Part shown: positions 29,005 to 37,946 of the stretch, in pieces | How the letters are laid out: the number at the start of each line of letters is the position of its first letter | Numbering within the stretch: position 1 is the stretch's first letter | NCBI GenBank assembly: GCA_036496805.1 | Contig: DASXKN010000029.1 | Span: 248,001 to 312,000 of the forward strand | Source of the DNA: SZAS-103 sp036496805 | GTDB lineage: Bacteria > Pseudomonadota > Gammaproteobacteria > Xanthomonadales > Xanthomonadaceae | Direction of reading: 5' to 3' | Length of the DNA stretch: 64,000 nt | The notes under the pieces: generated by a model | What the model saw: only the letters and a program-made list of their open reading frames with translations | Told to the model about the DNA's origin: nothing | Databases searched by the model: none | Position numbers and translations under genes: made by a program

Positions 29005-29784
29005 ATGAAGGATTCATACCAGAACGAACGCGACCAGCAAGCCAAGCAACTGAAGCGTGCCGACGAGATCGGTTCGGACGCTGCCAGGAAGGCCGGCAAG
29101 CGCCTGGACAAGGCCGAAGACACTTATGCCAAGGATGAAGGCAAGGCCGCCCGTAACCTGGGGAAGGCCTACGACAAGGCTGCGCGCGAGGACGACGCCG
29201 AAGACGCTCTCGAAGAACGCCGCGATGCCGACACCGATTTCGCCAAGGCCGATCAGAAGGCCGGCGAAAAGCTCGACAAGCAGTTCGGGAAGGCCGCGAA
29301 GGTTGTGGGCGAGGATGCCGAGGCCGAAGCCAAGAACCGCGATCCAATGACCGGTGCGCCCGAGTCCCATCCGGTGGGAACGGGCGTGGGTACTGCCGGC
29401 GGAGCGATCGCCGGAGCGGCGGCCGGCGCCCTTGCCGGGCCTGCGGGAGCGCTCGTGGGAGGCGTGGTCGGCGCAGTGGCGGGTGCGGCGGCTGGTCACG
29501 ATGTCGGCGAGACCATCAACCCGACGGTCGAGGAGAAGTACTGGAAGAGCGTGTACGGCAAACAGCCCTACTACAACGACAAGTACAGCTACGACGACTA
29601 TTCGCCTGCCTACCGCGCCGGGTATGAAGGACGAAACGAGTATGGCGACCTGTCGTGGGATCGTGCCGAGCCGAAGCTCGCCTCCCGCTGGGAAAAGCTG
29701 CGCGGCAAATCGCGCCTGAAGTGGAACGAGGCGCGCCTGGCGACGCGGGCTGCGTGGGAACGAGCGAGCCAGATGCACAACTGA
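29005..29784 (+). CDS. glycine-zipper protein with charged helical N-terminus
   Basis: 259 residues in three parts. The first is a very charged Lys/Asp/Ala helix (about 1-110) like LEA or histone-like stress proteins. The second is a glycine zipper (about 125-170, GTAGGAIAGAAAGALAGPAGA) expected to insert or oligomerise in membranes. The third is a C-terminal domain (about 195-255, YDDYSPAYRAGY then WEKLRGKSRLKWNEA) shared with the product at 20258. AAGGAG sits at ideal distance before the ATG. There is no N-terminal signal peptide. A role in stress or desiccation tolerance is inference from composition and neighbours. Confidence 0.8.
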   Translation: MKDSYQNERDQQAKQLKRADEIGSDAARKAGKRLDKAEDTYAKDEGKAARNLGKAYDKAAREDDAEDALEERRDADTDFAKADQKAGEKLDKQFGKAAKVVGEDAEAEAKNRDPMTGAPESHPVGTGVGTAGGAIAGAAAGALAGPAGALVGGVVGAVAGAAAGHDVGETINPTVEEKYWKSVYGKQPYYNDKYSYDDYSPAYRAGYEGRNEYGDLSWDRAEPKLASRWEKLRGKSRLKWNEARLATRAAWERASQMHN

Positions 29785-29807
29785 GCCCGACGTTTCCGAA
29801 GAACTTC

Positions 29808-29831
29808 AACGGGCGCCGCAAGGCGCCCGTT
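29808..29831 (+). terminator. hairpin between convergent genes
   Basis: 10-bp stem AACGGGCGCC/GGCGCCCGTT with a GCAA tetraloop, 23 bp after the glycine-zipper stop. The U-run is weak. It probably ends transcription from the left; the remaining 154 bp to 29986 show nothing. Confidence 0.6.
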
Positions 29832-29985
29832 GTCGCGAACGTAAACCTCCGCGGGCATGCGGAAGCCTGGACACCCGATCGCGCGACATGGCTCACGCGT
29901 GGCCGCATGCATGCGCGCCTGTGTTCGAATCCTCGATTCCATTGTGCCGCTGTCGCCCGCATGCGGCGGTCGCGCGCCGCATCGA

Positions 29986-31149
29986 TCAGCCCAGGACGCG
30001 ACGCGAGAAGGAAAACAGCCGCGCGCACGGGTGCGTCCTCCCGCGCAGGCTGTCCAGCAGGATCCGTGCGCCAATTGCGCTGTAGGTGATGCCGTTCCCG
30101 CCATAGGCCATCGCGAAATGCACCCGCGGGCCGTGTTGCGGGTGCGGTCCGAAGAAAGGCAAGCCGTCTCCGGTTTCGGCGAACGTGCCGGCCCAGGCGA
30201 AGGCGCGTCGCAACGACAGGTCCGGGAGCAGTTCGCGGCAACGCTGCTGCAAGCGCTCGGCCTTGACGGCCACCCGTGCATCGCGTCGCGCCGGCCTATC
30301 CATCCCGTCGTCTTCGCCGCCGACGATCAGGCGCCTGTCCGCCGTCGTGCGCAGGTACAGGTAAGGGCGCGCCGATTCCCAGAGCAGGAGTTCGCGCCAC
30401 GTTTCGGGGTTCGCGAGTGGCTCGCTGATGAAGGCGTAGGTGCTGCGATTGCGTGCGACGCGTTCGTCGATATGACCCTGGCACTCGTAGCCCGCGGCCA
30501 GTACCAGATGTCGGCACACGATCGTGCGATCGTCGGTGGTCACCGCGACGACGCGGCCGCGATGGACCCTGAAGTCGGCGAGTTCGGTTCGTCCGTGAAT
30601 GCGACAGCCGCGACGCAGGGTGCGATCCAGCAATGCATGGGCTAACCGGTAGGGATCCACGCGCGCAGCCATGGGCGTGAGCAGGCCCAGCGGCGCATCG
30701 ATACCGAAATCGTTGCGCAGCGCAGCCGATTCCAGCGTCAGCACATCGAACCCGTGGGCACGGCGCAGCTTTGCCTCGGCGCGCAGGCGCCGCACGTGCC
30801 GGTCCCGGCTGGCGACGTACAGGCTGTCGGCCCGGGCCATTCCGACGCCCCGGAGCCGCTTTCCCATCGCGAGCAGCCGCCGCACGGCCATTTCGCAGGC
30901 GCGATAGGCAAGCAGCGCAGCGTCAAGTCCGACGCGCCCGGCCAGGTCGTGCAGCTCGGTGTCTATTTCGTACTGCAGCAGCGCCGTACTCGCCGCGGTG
31001 CTGCCCCAGCCGGCTTCGCGGCGGTCGATCACGGCCACCTTCATGCCGTCGGCACTGAGCGTGTCTGCAATCAGCGCACCGGTAATGCCCGCGCCAACGA
31101 TGAGCACGTCGCAATCGAGGTCCTCGCGCAGCGCGTCATGGCTGTGCAC
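29986..31149 (-). CDS. FAD-dependent amino-acid-oxidase-like (DAO family) oxidoreductase
   Basis: 387 residues counted from a GTG at 31149. It has an N-terminal dinucleotide-binding motif VLIVGAGITGAL, the DAO-family segment REAGWGSTAASTALLQYEID, and a C-terminal FAD-contact region with AMAYGGNGITYSA. These belong to the DadA/glycine-oxidase superfamily; the substrate cannot be told. The frame stays open upstream and encodes DLYSGHPWWIAKNGL just before the GTG, a stretch that looks like genuine family N-terminus. The true start is therefore probably further upstream, perhaps a rare codon near 31204 behind a GGAG. It lies downstream of the PQ-loop gene on the same strand. Confidence 0.82.
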   Translation of the reverse strand: MHSHDALREDLDCDVLIVGAGITGALIADTLSADGMKVAVIDRREAGWGSTAASTALLQYEIDTELHDLAGRVGLDAALLAYRACEMAVRRLLAMGKRLRGVGMARADSLYVASRDRHVRRLRAEAKLRRAHGFDVLTLESAALRNDFGIDAPLGLLTPMAARVDPYRLAHALLDRTLRRGCRIHGRTELADFRVHRGRVVAVTTDDRTIVCRHLVLAAGYECQGHIDERVARNRSTYAFISEPLANPETWRELLLWESARPYLYLRTTADRRLIVGGEDDGMDRPARRDARVAVKAERLQQRCRELLPDLSLRRAFAWAGTFAETGDGLPFFGPHPQHGPRVHFAMAYGGNGITYSAIGARILLDSLRGRTHPCARLFSFSRRVLG

Positions 31150-31216
31150 CAGCCCGTTCTTCGCGATCCACCAGGGATGTCCGCTGTACAGGTCGATGTC
31201 CGCGCTCCGGTTGCCT

Positions 31217-31507
31217 TCAGGGGGATGTCTCGTTCTTCGGCGCGGCTTGCAACCTGCGGTTGCGGCGGAAGATGCCCTGGCCGACCAGGGCCGTGGCCAG
31301 GATCGCGCTGTTCGTGGACACGAAGACCTCGTTGTGCAGTCTCCAGCTATAGACGATGAAACCCACGCTGGCGACGCACTGACCGACGAACAGCCACGAC
31401 GACACGCCTTCGGTCGAGCACTCGCGCCACTGCACCCACACCTGCCGGATCAACGTCGCAAGCAGGACGGCGGAAGCGCTCCATCCGATGGCGTCGACCG
31501 AAATCAT
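31217..31507 (-). CDS. PQ-loop / SemiSWEET-like small membrane protein
   Basis: 96 residues with three hydrophobic helices (about 5-23, 35-55, 63-82) and the PQ-loop-like order RQVWVQWRECSTEGVSSWLFV, then helix 2. Three-helix half-transporters of this kind (SemiSWEETs) dimerise to move sugars, but many relatives are uncharacterised, and the PQ dipeptide itself is replaced here. AAGGA precedes the ATG. It is divergent from the 31650 gene across a 142-bp gap with an inverted repeat. Confidence 0.6.
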   Translation of the reverse strand: MISVDAIGWSASAVLLATLIRQVWVQWRECSTEGVSSWLFVGQCVASVGFIVYSWRLHNEVFVSTNSAILATALVGQGIFRRNRRLQAAPKNETSP

Positions 31508-31528
31508 TCGAAGTCCTTGTCAGCGCAA

Positions 31529-31542
31529 CCAGACCAGTCTGG
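31529..31542. promoter_or_regulatory. inverted repeat in divergent intergenic region
   Basis: CCAGAC-CA-GTCTGG, perfect 6-bp arms, 22 bp upstream of the PQ-loop ATG and about 108 bp upstream of the 31650 gene. Candidate operator. Confidence 0.35.
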
Positions 31543-31649
31543 GGCGTCTGGCTGAATGGCGGACAAGCGTTCGGAACGGGCTTCATCCGCCGTTTGGGTG
31601 GATGGGTTAGGTTGCTGCAAGTGCCGACGTCAAGGACAAGGAGAGTCCC

Positions 31650-31775
31650 GTGAAGAGTCCCATGAAACGCCATGCGCGCGATCAGGAAGGCAAGATCGGT
31701 TATGTGATCGCCTGGCTGCTGGGTGTGCCATTGCCGATCCTGTTCCTCGTAGCCCTTTTGCGTGGCTGTTCGTAG
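31650..31775 (+). CDS. 41-residue single-helix membrane protein
   Basis: Starts at GTG (31650) with AAGGAG ideally placed 9 nt upstream; an internal ATG four codons later is too far from that site. The product has a basic head followed by IGYVIAWLLGVPLPILFLVALL and ends in RGCS. This matches a widespread type of tiny proteobacterial membrane peptide with a GVPLP core, function unknown. It stands 46 bp ahead of the next membrane protein and is probably co-transcribed with it. Confidence 0.6.
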   Translation: MKSPMKRHARDQEGKIGYVIAWLLGVPLPILFLVALLRGCS

Positions 31776-31821
31776 CCGCGCCTGCTCGCCCATTCCCGAA
31801 ACGGATTTCGGAGGACACACC

Positions 31822-32730
31822 ATGGAACGCATCGAAACGGTCGAGACGGCAGGCGTGGAGCCTTTCCCGACCATGAACTGGGGCGCGATCGTCGCCGGAT
31901 GGACGATGGCGCTGGGTATCGGCGTACTGCTCTGCCTGGGTGGTCTCGCGCTTGGGCTGGGCGCGACCCACGCCCACATGGGCGAAGGCACGGCCAAGGC
32001 GATCGGCATGGGCGCCGCCGTATGGATATTGCTCACGTGGGCCGGTGCGCTGTTCGTCGGCGGCATGTTCGCAAGCTGGTTCGATGGCAAGAACGACACG
32101 ATGATGGGCGCGATGCACGGCCTGAGCGTATGGGGCTTGTCGATCGCCACGACCGTGGTTCTGCTGGTGCTCGCTGGTCACCACGCGCATCGATCGCCAG
32201 CTGGGGATCGGATGCACGGAGCCGTGATGGCGAAGGGCGACGGTCTCGTCGAAGCCGACCTGGCCGTTCTGCACATGCAGCTTGAGCGCGCGGTGCGCCA
32301 TGGTAGCGGCGAAGTTCAGGCCGGCCCGGCCGCGGACGCGAATATGCCGAGCGACGAGTCCGGGTCCATGCCAACGCGGGGCCGCCAGTGGCATGGGCGG
32401 GATGGCGAGGGAATGCGATCGGTCGAGATGGAGCTCGTCCACGGGGACGATGCCGTGGCCAAACAGTTGCTGATCGCCCAGGCCGCGTTGTCCGACGCGG
32501 ATGCCGACAGGATTCTCCAGGGCGTCCGGTCGCAGGTCGACAAGACGCGTGAGGATGCAAAACAAGCCGCAACGAAAGCCGCCCACCACCTGGCAGCAGC
32601 CGCGGCCATCGGTTTCCTGGCTGCGCTGTTCAGCCTGCTGGCGGCAATGCTCGGCGGTTGGGTGGGTGCGAACCACGTGCACAAGGTCTACCACCTGCGC
32701 ACGTACCGTCGCCTCGACACGCTTTCCTGA
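31822..32730 (+). CDS. hypothetical multi-helix membrane protein
   Basis: 302 residues with GGAGG before the ATG. There are three N-terminal membrane helices (about 20-50, 58-80, 93-118) rich in glycine and alanine, a long polar and histidine/methionine-containing middle region (about 120-225), a charged helix, and a final membrane helix (about 258-285). The N-terminal WGAIVAGWTMALGIGVLL pattern is seen in uncharacterised membrane proteins sometimes labelled PhnA-like, but that name implies no function. It lies in a run of small membrane proteins leading to the iron permease-like gene, 8 bp downstream. Confidence 0.7.
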   Translation: MERIETVETAGVEPFPTMNWGAIVAGWTMALGIGVLLCLGGLALGLGATHAHMGEGTAKAIGMGAAVWILLTWAGALFVGGMFASWFDGKNDTMMGAMHGLSVWGLSIATTVVLLVLAGHHAHRSPAGDRMHGAVMAKGDGLVEADLAVLHMQLERAVRHGSGEVQAGPAADANMPSDESGSMPTRGRQWHGRDGEGMRSVEMELVHGDDAVAKQLLIAQAALSDADADRILQGVRSQVDKTREDAKQAATKAAHHLAAAAAIGFLAALFSLLAAMLGGWVGANHVHKVYHLRTYRRLDTLS

Positions 32731-32738
32731 GGCCGGCC

Positions 32739-33221
<483 letters not shown>

Positions 33222-33384
33222 GCAAGCCTCCGACCGTCCGCTCGGCGATCGACTTCCGCGGAGGGCCGCGCATGGCCGATAGCCAGCCCGATCGACGTCG
33301 CGGACGACCCCGTGAGGCCCAAGCAGCATATGCACTGCCGGCGACAGCCTTCGCGACAGACGGAAACGAGCCAGGGAGGGCCTC

Positions 33385-33576
33385 ATGGATACCCGCATGC
33401 GTCCGATGTTCACCAAGCCGACTCGCAGGCAGGTCGCGCTCGAGTTGACGGCGGCGCTGATCGCATCGAGACCCGATCTGGTGGTCGGCGAAATGTCCTT
33501 TGCAGCCCATGCGGCGGTCCAGCTCTATCGACTTGTGCTGGGTGAGGCCAGGAAGCTGTTGCCTGAAACGGAGTGA
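33385..33576 (+). CDS. small hypothetical protein
   Basis: 63 residues with a strong GGGAGGG ribosome site before the ATG. One predicted helix-rich domain (QVALELTAALIASRPDLVVGE), then an amphipathic helix ending in a charged tail. No family recognised. It belongs to the same string of small genes with strong ribosome sites; 163 bp separate it from the permease gene, and a weak sigma-54-like site in that gap was rejected. Confidence 0.5.
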   Translation: MDTRMRPMFTKPTRRQVALELTAALIASRPDLVVGEMSFAAHAAVQLYRLVLGEARKLLPETE

Positions 33577-33789
33577 ACACACGCCACGACCTGACAGTCG
33601 CCTTGCGGACACGAACGTGCCGCGCGATCCCGTGGCGCGCTGCATGACATGCTCGCGCGAATCCATGAATCACGGCGATCACCGCCCGCCGGCTTATCTG
33701 CCATTCGGGAAGGCCGTGCAAGGATCGGTTGCATGCCCCGCAGGATGCGGCGGCACACGGGCAACACATCGAAGGCACAAGGAGGAGCC

Positions 33790-33981
33790 ATGGTCCTGAT
33801 CATCGAAGACAAGCAACTGTCGGCGCTGCTCGCAAGCTCAAGCGGGAGACTCGACGCCGACACGCTGGACAGCGACGAAACCGACACCACGCCTGAGGAT
33901 CCTGCCACCGACGATCCGGGCGACGCCCAGCGCGCATCCAAGACCGAACCGGACGGCGATGGAGAGGAAGAGTTGCGCTGA
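33790..33981 (+). CDS. small acidic hypothetical protein
   Basis: 63 residues preceded by AAGGAGGAG. After a short hydrophobic start (MVLIIEDKQLSALLAS) it is a highly acidic, Asp/Glu/Thr/Pro-rich disordered tail. No domain is recognised. The open frame upstream of 33790 has no ribosome site and is not used. The 213-bp gap before it shows no clear promoter. Confidence 0.5.
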   Translation: MVLIIEDKQLSALLASSSGRLDADTLDSDETDTTPEDPATDDPGDAQRASKTEPDGDGEEELR

Positions 33982-34047
33982 TGGGTCGACGGCGAGGTTC
34001 CATGCGGGACGCGATGGAACGATTGAGGCAAGAGATATAAGAAAATT

Positions 34048-34066
34048 TGGGTTCACACGGAACCCA
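34048..34066 (-). terminator. intrinsic terminator, minus strand
   Basis: 7-bp stem TGGGTTC/GAACCCA with a 5-nt loop, followed on the minus strand by AAATTTTCTT. Probably ends the tRNA-Leu transcript. Confidence 0.6.
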
Positions 34067-34094
34067 CCGGATGGTTCCGGACATGCAGAAACAC

Positions 34095-34120
34095 GAAACC
34101 CCGCATGGCAGCGGGGTTTC
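34095..34120. terminator. bidirectional-looking hairpin between 33790 gene and tRNA
   Basis: 10-bp stem GAAACCCCGC/GCGGGGTTTC with a 6-nt loop; the plus side continues GCGTTTCTTT. It can stop plus-strand transcription from the small genes, and it lies 45 bp past the tRNA end on the minus strand. Confidence 0.65.
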
Positions 34121-34164
34121 GCGTTTCTTTGCCGGATGCCTTCGGACGTCGTCGGAAGCTAAGA

Positions 34165-34249
<85 letters not shown>

Positions 34250-34344
34250 AGGTGTCGCGCGAAGCGAGCCGCATAGGCTAGAGATAGGGGCTGGGGTTGT
34301 CAATTCCGGCGCTGGCTGGCGGCCACGGCGTGTACCATCCGCGG

Positions 34345-37185
34345 ATGAAAAAGAAGAGCGGTGGGAAAGCGGGGAAGGGCGCTGGCGGGAAGTTGCCGCC
34401 GTGGATGCCGGAGGGGCTTGCTTCGGCGGGTTCCGGGTCGAAGCCGGGCGGCGGCGGGCGCAAGGGGCACGGAGGCGGGCAGCGGGCGGCTGGGCAGCGT
34501 GGCGGTGGAGGCAAGTCCTCCGGGTCTCGGCCCCTCTCCCCAACCCACACCCCGGCCTCCGGGCGCAGCCCGGAGGCGCGCAGTGTCGCGCGAACCGGTG
34601 GTTCGCAATCGCTCCACTCCGACCCGCGGGGGGAGGGGGGCTTCAGTAGCGTCGCCGGATCGCGTGGCAGTGCATCCGTGTCCGCACGCGAGCCGGCCGC
34701 AGTCGACTGGCGCGCCGATCCGCACGCTGGCCGCGAGGCTGCGAAGTACGAGCGGCCGATCGTCAGCCGCGAGGCCATCCTCGCTTTCCTCGCCCAGAGC
34801 GATGGGCCGCAGACGATCGAGCGGATCGCGCCGGCGCTGGGCGTGTCGGACCCCGATTTGCTCGACGCTCTGGGCAAGCGCCTGGCGGCGATGAAGCGCG
34901 ACGGGCAAGTAGTGGTGAATCGTCGCGGTGGTTACGCCGTCGCGCACAAGCTCGACCTGATCCCCGGCACGGTGATCGCCAATCCCGAGGGCTTCGGCTT
35001 CCTCAAGCCCGAGGCCGGCGGCGACGACCTGTTCCTGCCGCCGAACGAGATGCGCAAGGCGATGCACGGCGATCGCGTGCTCGCCAGCGTGACCGGCATC
35101 GACTGGCGCGGGCGTCGCGCCGGTGCGATCGTCGAGGTGCTCGAACATCGCGTGAGCCGGATGATGGGCCGCTACACGGTCCGCAGCGGAATCGGCTACG
35201 TGGTGCCCGACGACAAGCGCGTGCTCCAGGACATCCTGATCCCGCCGGGTTCGGAGCAGGGCGCGCGCGACGGCCAGCTGGTCGTGTGCGAGATCGTGCG
35301 CGACGAAGGTTCCATGCAGCGCTCGCGCCAGCCGTTCGGCAAGGTGTTGACCGTGCTCGGCGACAAGCTCACGCCTTCGCTGGTGGTCGAGGCCGCGATC
35401 CACGGCCACGGCATTCCTTCCGAATTCCCGCAGGCGGTGCTGGACGAGGCCGCGGCGGTGCCGATGACCGTCGATGCGAAGACGGCCGCGCAGCGCACCG
35501 ACATCCGCGACCTGCCGCTGGTCACCATCGATGGCGAGGACGCCAAGGACTTCGACGACGCGGTGTTCTGCGAACCCAATCGCGAAGGCTTCCGCCTCGT
35601 GGTCGCGATCGCCGACGTGTCTTCCTACGTCAGGCCCGGCACACCACTCGACGAGGAAGCACAGGTGCGCGCGACCTCGGTCTACTTCCCCGGCTTCGTG
35701 GTGCCGATGCTGCCGGAGACGCTGTCCAACGGCATCTGCTCGCTCAAGCCCGACGTCGACCGGCTGTGCTTCGTCTGCGACATGCAGGTCGACCGCGCCG
35801 GCGAGGTGACGCGCTCGCAGTTCTACGAGGCGGTGATGCGCTCGCATGCGCGGCTGACCTACACGCAGGTGTGGAATGCGATCGGCGACGGCATCCTCGA
35901 GGAGGCGCACGCGCAGGCACTGGCGAAGATCGGGCCCTTGCTGCCGCATGTCCAGCGCCTGCAGCAGCTTTACCGGGTCCTCGACAAGGCGCGCCAGAAG
36001 CGCGGCGCGATCGAGTTCGAATCCGGCGAGACGCGTTTCGTGATCGGCCCGGCCGGCGAGGTCGTCCAGGCCGGCATGCTGGTGCGCAACGACGCCCACA
36101 AGCTGATCGAGGAATGCATGATCGCGGCGAACGTGCAGGCGGCAACGTTCCTGCACGAGCATCGCATCCCGGCACCCTACCGCGTCCACGAACGGCCGCC
36201 GGAGGGCAAGTACGCCGACCTGCTCGAGTTCCTGTCCGAGTTCAAGCTGACGATGCCGCCGTGGGGCAAGGTGCAGCCGCGCGATTTCACGGCGCTGATC
36301 AAGACGATCCGCGAGCGTCCCGATGCCGCGTTGCTGGAATCGGTGCTGCTGCGTTCGCAGAGCCTGGCGGTGTATTCGATCGACAACCATGGCCACTTCG
36401 GTCTCGCGCTGGCGGCGTACGCGCACTTCACCTCGCCGATCCGGCGCTATCCCGACCTGCTGGTGCATCGCGCGATCAAGCACGCCCTGGCCGGCGGAAC
36501 GGCGGACACGTTCCGCTATTCGCCGCACGCGATGGAACACCTGGCACTGGAAAGCTCGGAGAAGTCGCGGCGGGCCGACGAGGCCTCGCGCGAAGTCGAC
36601 GAACGCTATCGCGCGGCGTGGATGGAACAGCACGTCGGCAGCCAGTTCGATGGCGTGATCAGCGGGGTGACATCGTTCGGGTTGTTCGTGGAACTGGCCG
36701 AATCGAAGGTCAACGGACTGGTTCACGTGACCCAGTTGCCGAACGACTACTACCACTTCGATCCGCTGCGCAAGACGCTCAAGGGCGAGCGGCGCGGGGT
36801 CGAATACCGGCTCGGCGATGCGGTGCGCGTGCTCGTGCTGCGCGCGAGCCTGGAGGATCGGAAGATCGATTTCAGGCTGGTGGAGAAGGGTGCGGGTGGG
36901 CGGGAGGAGGGTGGCAACTCAAAGGCTGGAGTCGGAAAGCCTTCCTCGCCGTCATCTCCCTCTTTGCCGTCATCCCCAAGCAGGCGGGGATCGCTCCTGA
37001 AGGAAACAGGCAAGGCGCAACGCGAAACTGGGAAGAGCGATTCCCGCTTTCGCGGGAATGACGATCCGGGGCGCGGGGATGACGAGCCAAAGCCGGGCAA
37101 GGCACGCCCGAAGACGCCCATCCGCGAACCCGGTGAATCGATAGCCTCGTTTGCCGCACGCACCCGCAAGGAGAAGAAGCGATGA
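34345..37185 (+). CDS. rnr: ribonuclease R
   Basis: 3'-5' exoribonuclease that degrades structured RNA. Domains: Gly/Lys-rich N-terminal extension (about 1-125), winged helix (about 140-205), cold-shock domains, RNB domain (about 390-715; metal ligands in TIDGEDAKDFDDAV, and FTSPIRRYPDL further on), S1 domain (about 770-845), and a basic tail. At 946 residues it is about 130 longer than E. coli RNase R. Much of the excess is encoded by two repeat elements read in frame (about residues 62-102 and 874-906), neither inside a catalytic domain. The ATG at 34345 gives a lysine-rich N-terminus; an earlier ATG at 34297 is possible. rlmB overlaps its stop as ATGA. Confidence 0.92.
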   Translation: MKKKSGGKAGKGAGGKLPPWMPEGLASAGSGSKPGGGGRKGHGGGQRAAGQRGGGGKSSGSRPLSPTHTPASGRSPEARSVARTGGSQSLHSDPRGEGGFSSVAGSRGSASVSAREPAAVDWRADPHAGREAAKYERPIVSREAILAFLAQSDGPQTIERIAPALGVSDPDLLDALGKRLAAMKRDGQVVVNRRGGYAVAHKLDLIPGTVIANPEGFGFLKPEAGGDDLFLPPNEMRKAMHGDRVLASVTGIDWRGRRAGAIVEVLEHRVSRMMGRYTVRSGIGYVVPDDKRVLQDILIPPGSEQGARDGQLVVCEIVRDEGSMQRSRQPFGKVLTVLGDKLTPSLVVEAAIHGHGIPSEFPQAVLDEAAAVPMTVDAKTAAQRTDIRDLPLVTIDGEDAKDFDDAVFCEPNREGFRLVVAIADVSSYVRPGTPLDEEAQVRATSVYFPGFVVPMLPETLSNGICSLKPDVDRLCFVCDMQVDRAGEVTRSQFYEAVMRSHARLTYTQVWNAIGDGILEEAHAQALAKIGPLLPHVQRLQQLYRVLDKARQKRGAIEFESGETRFVIGPAGEVVQAGMLVRNDAHKLIEECMIAANVQAATFLHEHRIPAPYRVHERPPEGKYADLLEFLSEFKLTMPPWGKVQPRDFTALIKTIRERPDAALLESVLLRSQSLAVYSIDNHGHFGLALAAYAHFTSPIRRYPDLLVHRAIKHALAGGTADTFRYSPHAMEHLALESSEKSRRADEASREVDERYRAAWMEQHVGSQFDGVISGVTSFGLFVELAESKVNGLVHVTQLPNDYYHFDPLRKTLKGERRGVEYRLGDAVRVLVLRASLEDRKIDFRLVEKGAGGREEGGNSKAGVGKPSSPSSPSLPSSPSRRGSLLKETGKAQRETGKSDSRFRGNDDPGRGDDEPKPGKARPKTPIREPGESIASFAARTRKEKKR
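34529..34650 (+). repeat. GC-rich repeat read in frame in the rnr N-terminus
   Basis: Contains the block CCCCTCTCCCCAACCC also present at the trpF-trpB repeat (about 9944), a hairpin GCCTCCGGGC/GCCCGGAGGC and a closing GGGGGGAGGGGGGC block. It inserts about 40 residues without breaking the frame. Confidence 0.75.
36968..37062 (+). repeat. inverted-end repeat read in frame in the rnr C-terminal tail
   Basis: Begins GTCATCCCC and ends with the hairpin ATTCCCGC-TTTC-GCGGGAAT followed by GAC, so the ends are inverted (GTCAT/ATGAC). This is the layout of a REPIN-like element, and it lies after the S1 domain. Confidence 0.7.
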
Positions 37186-37946
37186 GCGCAGGCCAGTGGG
37201 TTGCCGGCATCAATGCGGTCGCCGCCGCGCTCGAGCACGATCCGGAACACGTGCTCGAAGTGCTGATCGAGGCCGGCGGACGCAATCCGCGCCTGACCGA
37301 GATCGAGCAGCGCGCCCAGCAACTCGGCATCTCCGCGCGCCGCGTGCCCTTGCAGGCGCTCGACGGCGTCGCCGGCGGCCTGCGCCACCAGGGCGCGATC
37401 GCGCGCTATGCCGGCGCGCGCAGCCATGAGGATTCCGACCTGCCGGCACTGATCGAGGCAGCCGGCCAGAACGCGCTGCTGCTGGTGCTCGATGAAGTGC
37501 AGGATCCGCACAACCTCGGCGCCTGCCTGCGCAGCGCCGCGGCGGCGGGCGTCACCGCCGTGGTGATCCCGAAGGACAAGTCCGCGCCGGTCAACGCCAC
37601 CGTGCGCAAGACCTCGTCGGGCGCCGCCGACCGCGTGCCGATCGTGCGCGTCACCAACCTCGCGCGCGCGATGAAGGCGATCCGCGATGCCGGCGTGTGG
37701 GTGTATGGCCTTGCAGGCGAGGCGGGTGGCTCGTTCTACGCGATCGACCTGAAAGGTCCGGTCGCGCTCGTGCTCGGCGGCGAAGCCGACGGCATGCGCC
37801 GGCTCACCCGCGAGAATTGCGATGCGCTCGTGCACATCCCGATGCCCGGCGCCGATGCGCAGGGCGGCGTGGAAAGCCTCAACGTCTCGGTGGCCGCCGG
37901 CGTCGCGCTGTTCGAAGCCGTGCGCCAGCGCGGAACGGCGAAGTGA
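37182..37946 (+). CDS. rlmB: 23S rRNA (guanosine-2'-O)-methyltransferase
   Basis: SPOUT-family enzyme that methylates G2251 of 23S rRNA. 254 residues: N-terminal substrate-binding domain, then the SpoU catalytic domain with LDEVQDPHNLGACLRSA (motif 1), ALVLGGEADGMRRL (motif 2) and IPMPGADAQGGVESLNVSVA (motif 3), forming the knot and SAM site. Its ATG overlaps the rnr stop and the next gene's GTG overlaps its stop, so rnr-rlmB-37943 is a tightly coupled unit. Confidence 0.94.
   Translation: MSAGQWVAGINAVAAALEHDPEHVLEVLIEAGGRNPRLTEIEQRAQQLGISARRVPLQALDGVAGGLRHQGAIARYAGARSHEDSDLPALIEAAGQNALLLVLDEVQDPHNLGACLRSAAAAGVTAVVIPKDKSAPVNATVRKTSSGAADRVPIVRVTNLARAMKAIRDAGVWVYGLAGEAGGSFYAIDLKGPVALVLGGEADGMRRLTRENCDALVHIPMPGADAQGGVESLNVSVAAGVALFEAVRQRGTAK

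Noticed and set aside
33273..33288. Sigma-54-like site TGGCCGATAGCCAGCC upstream of the 33385 gene
   Set aside because: GG and GC are 10 nt apart, but both elements deviate (CCG instead of CAC, and no T residues before GC); expected by chance in GC-rich DNA.
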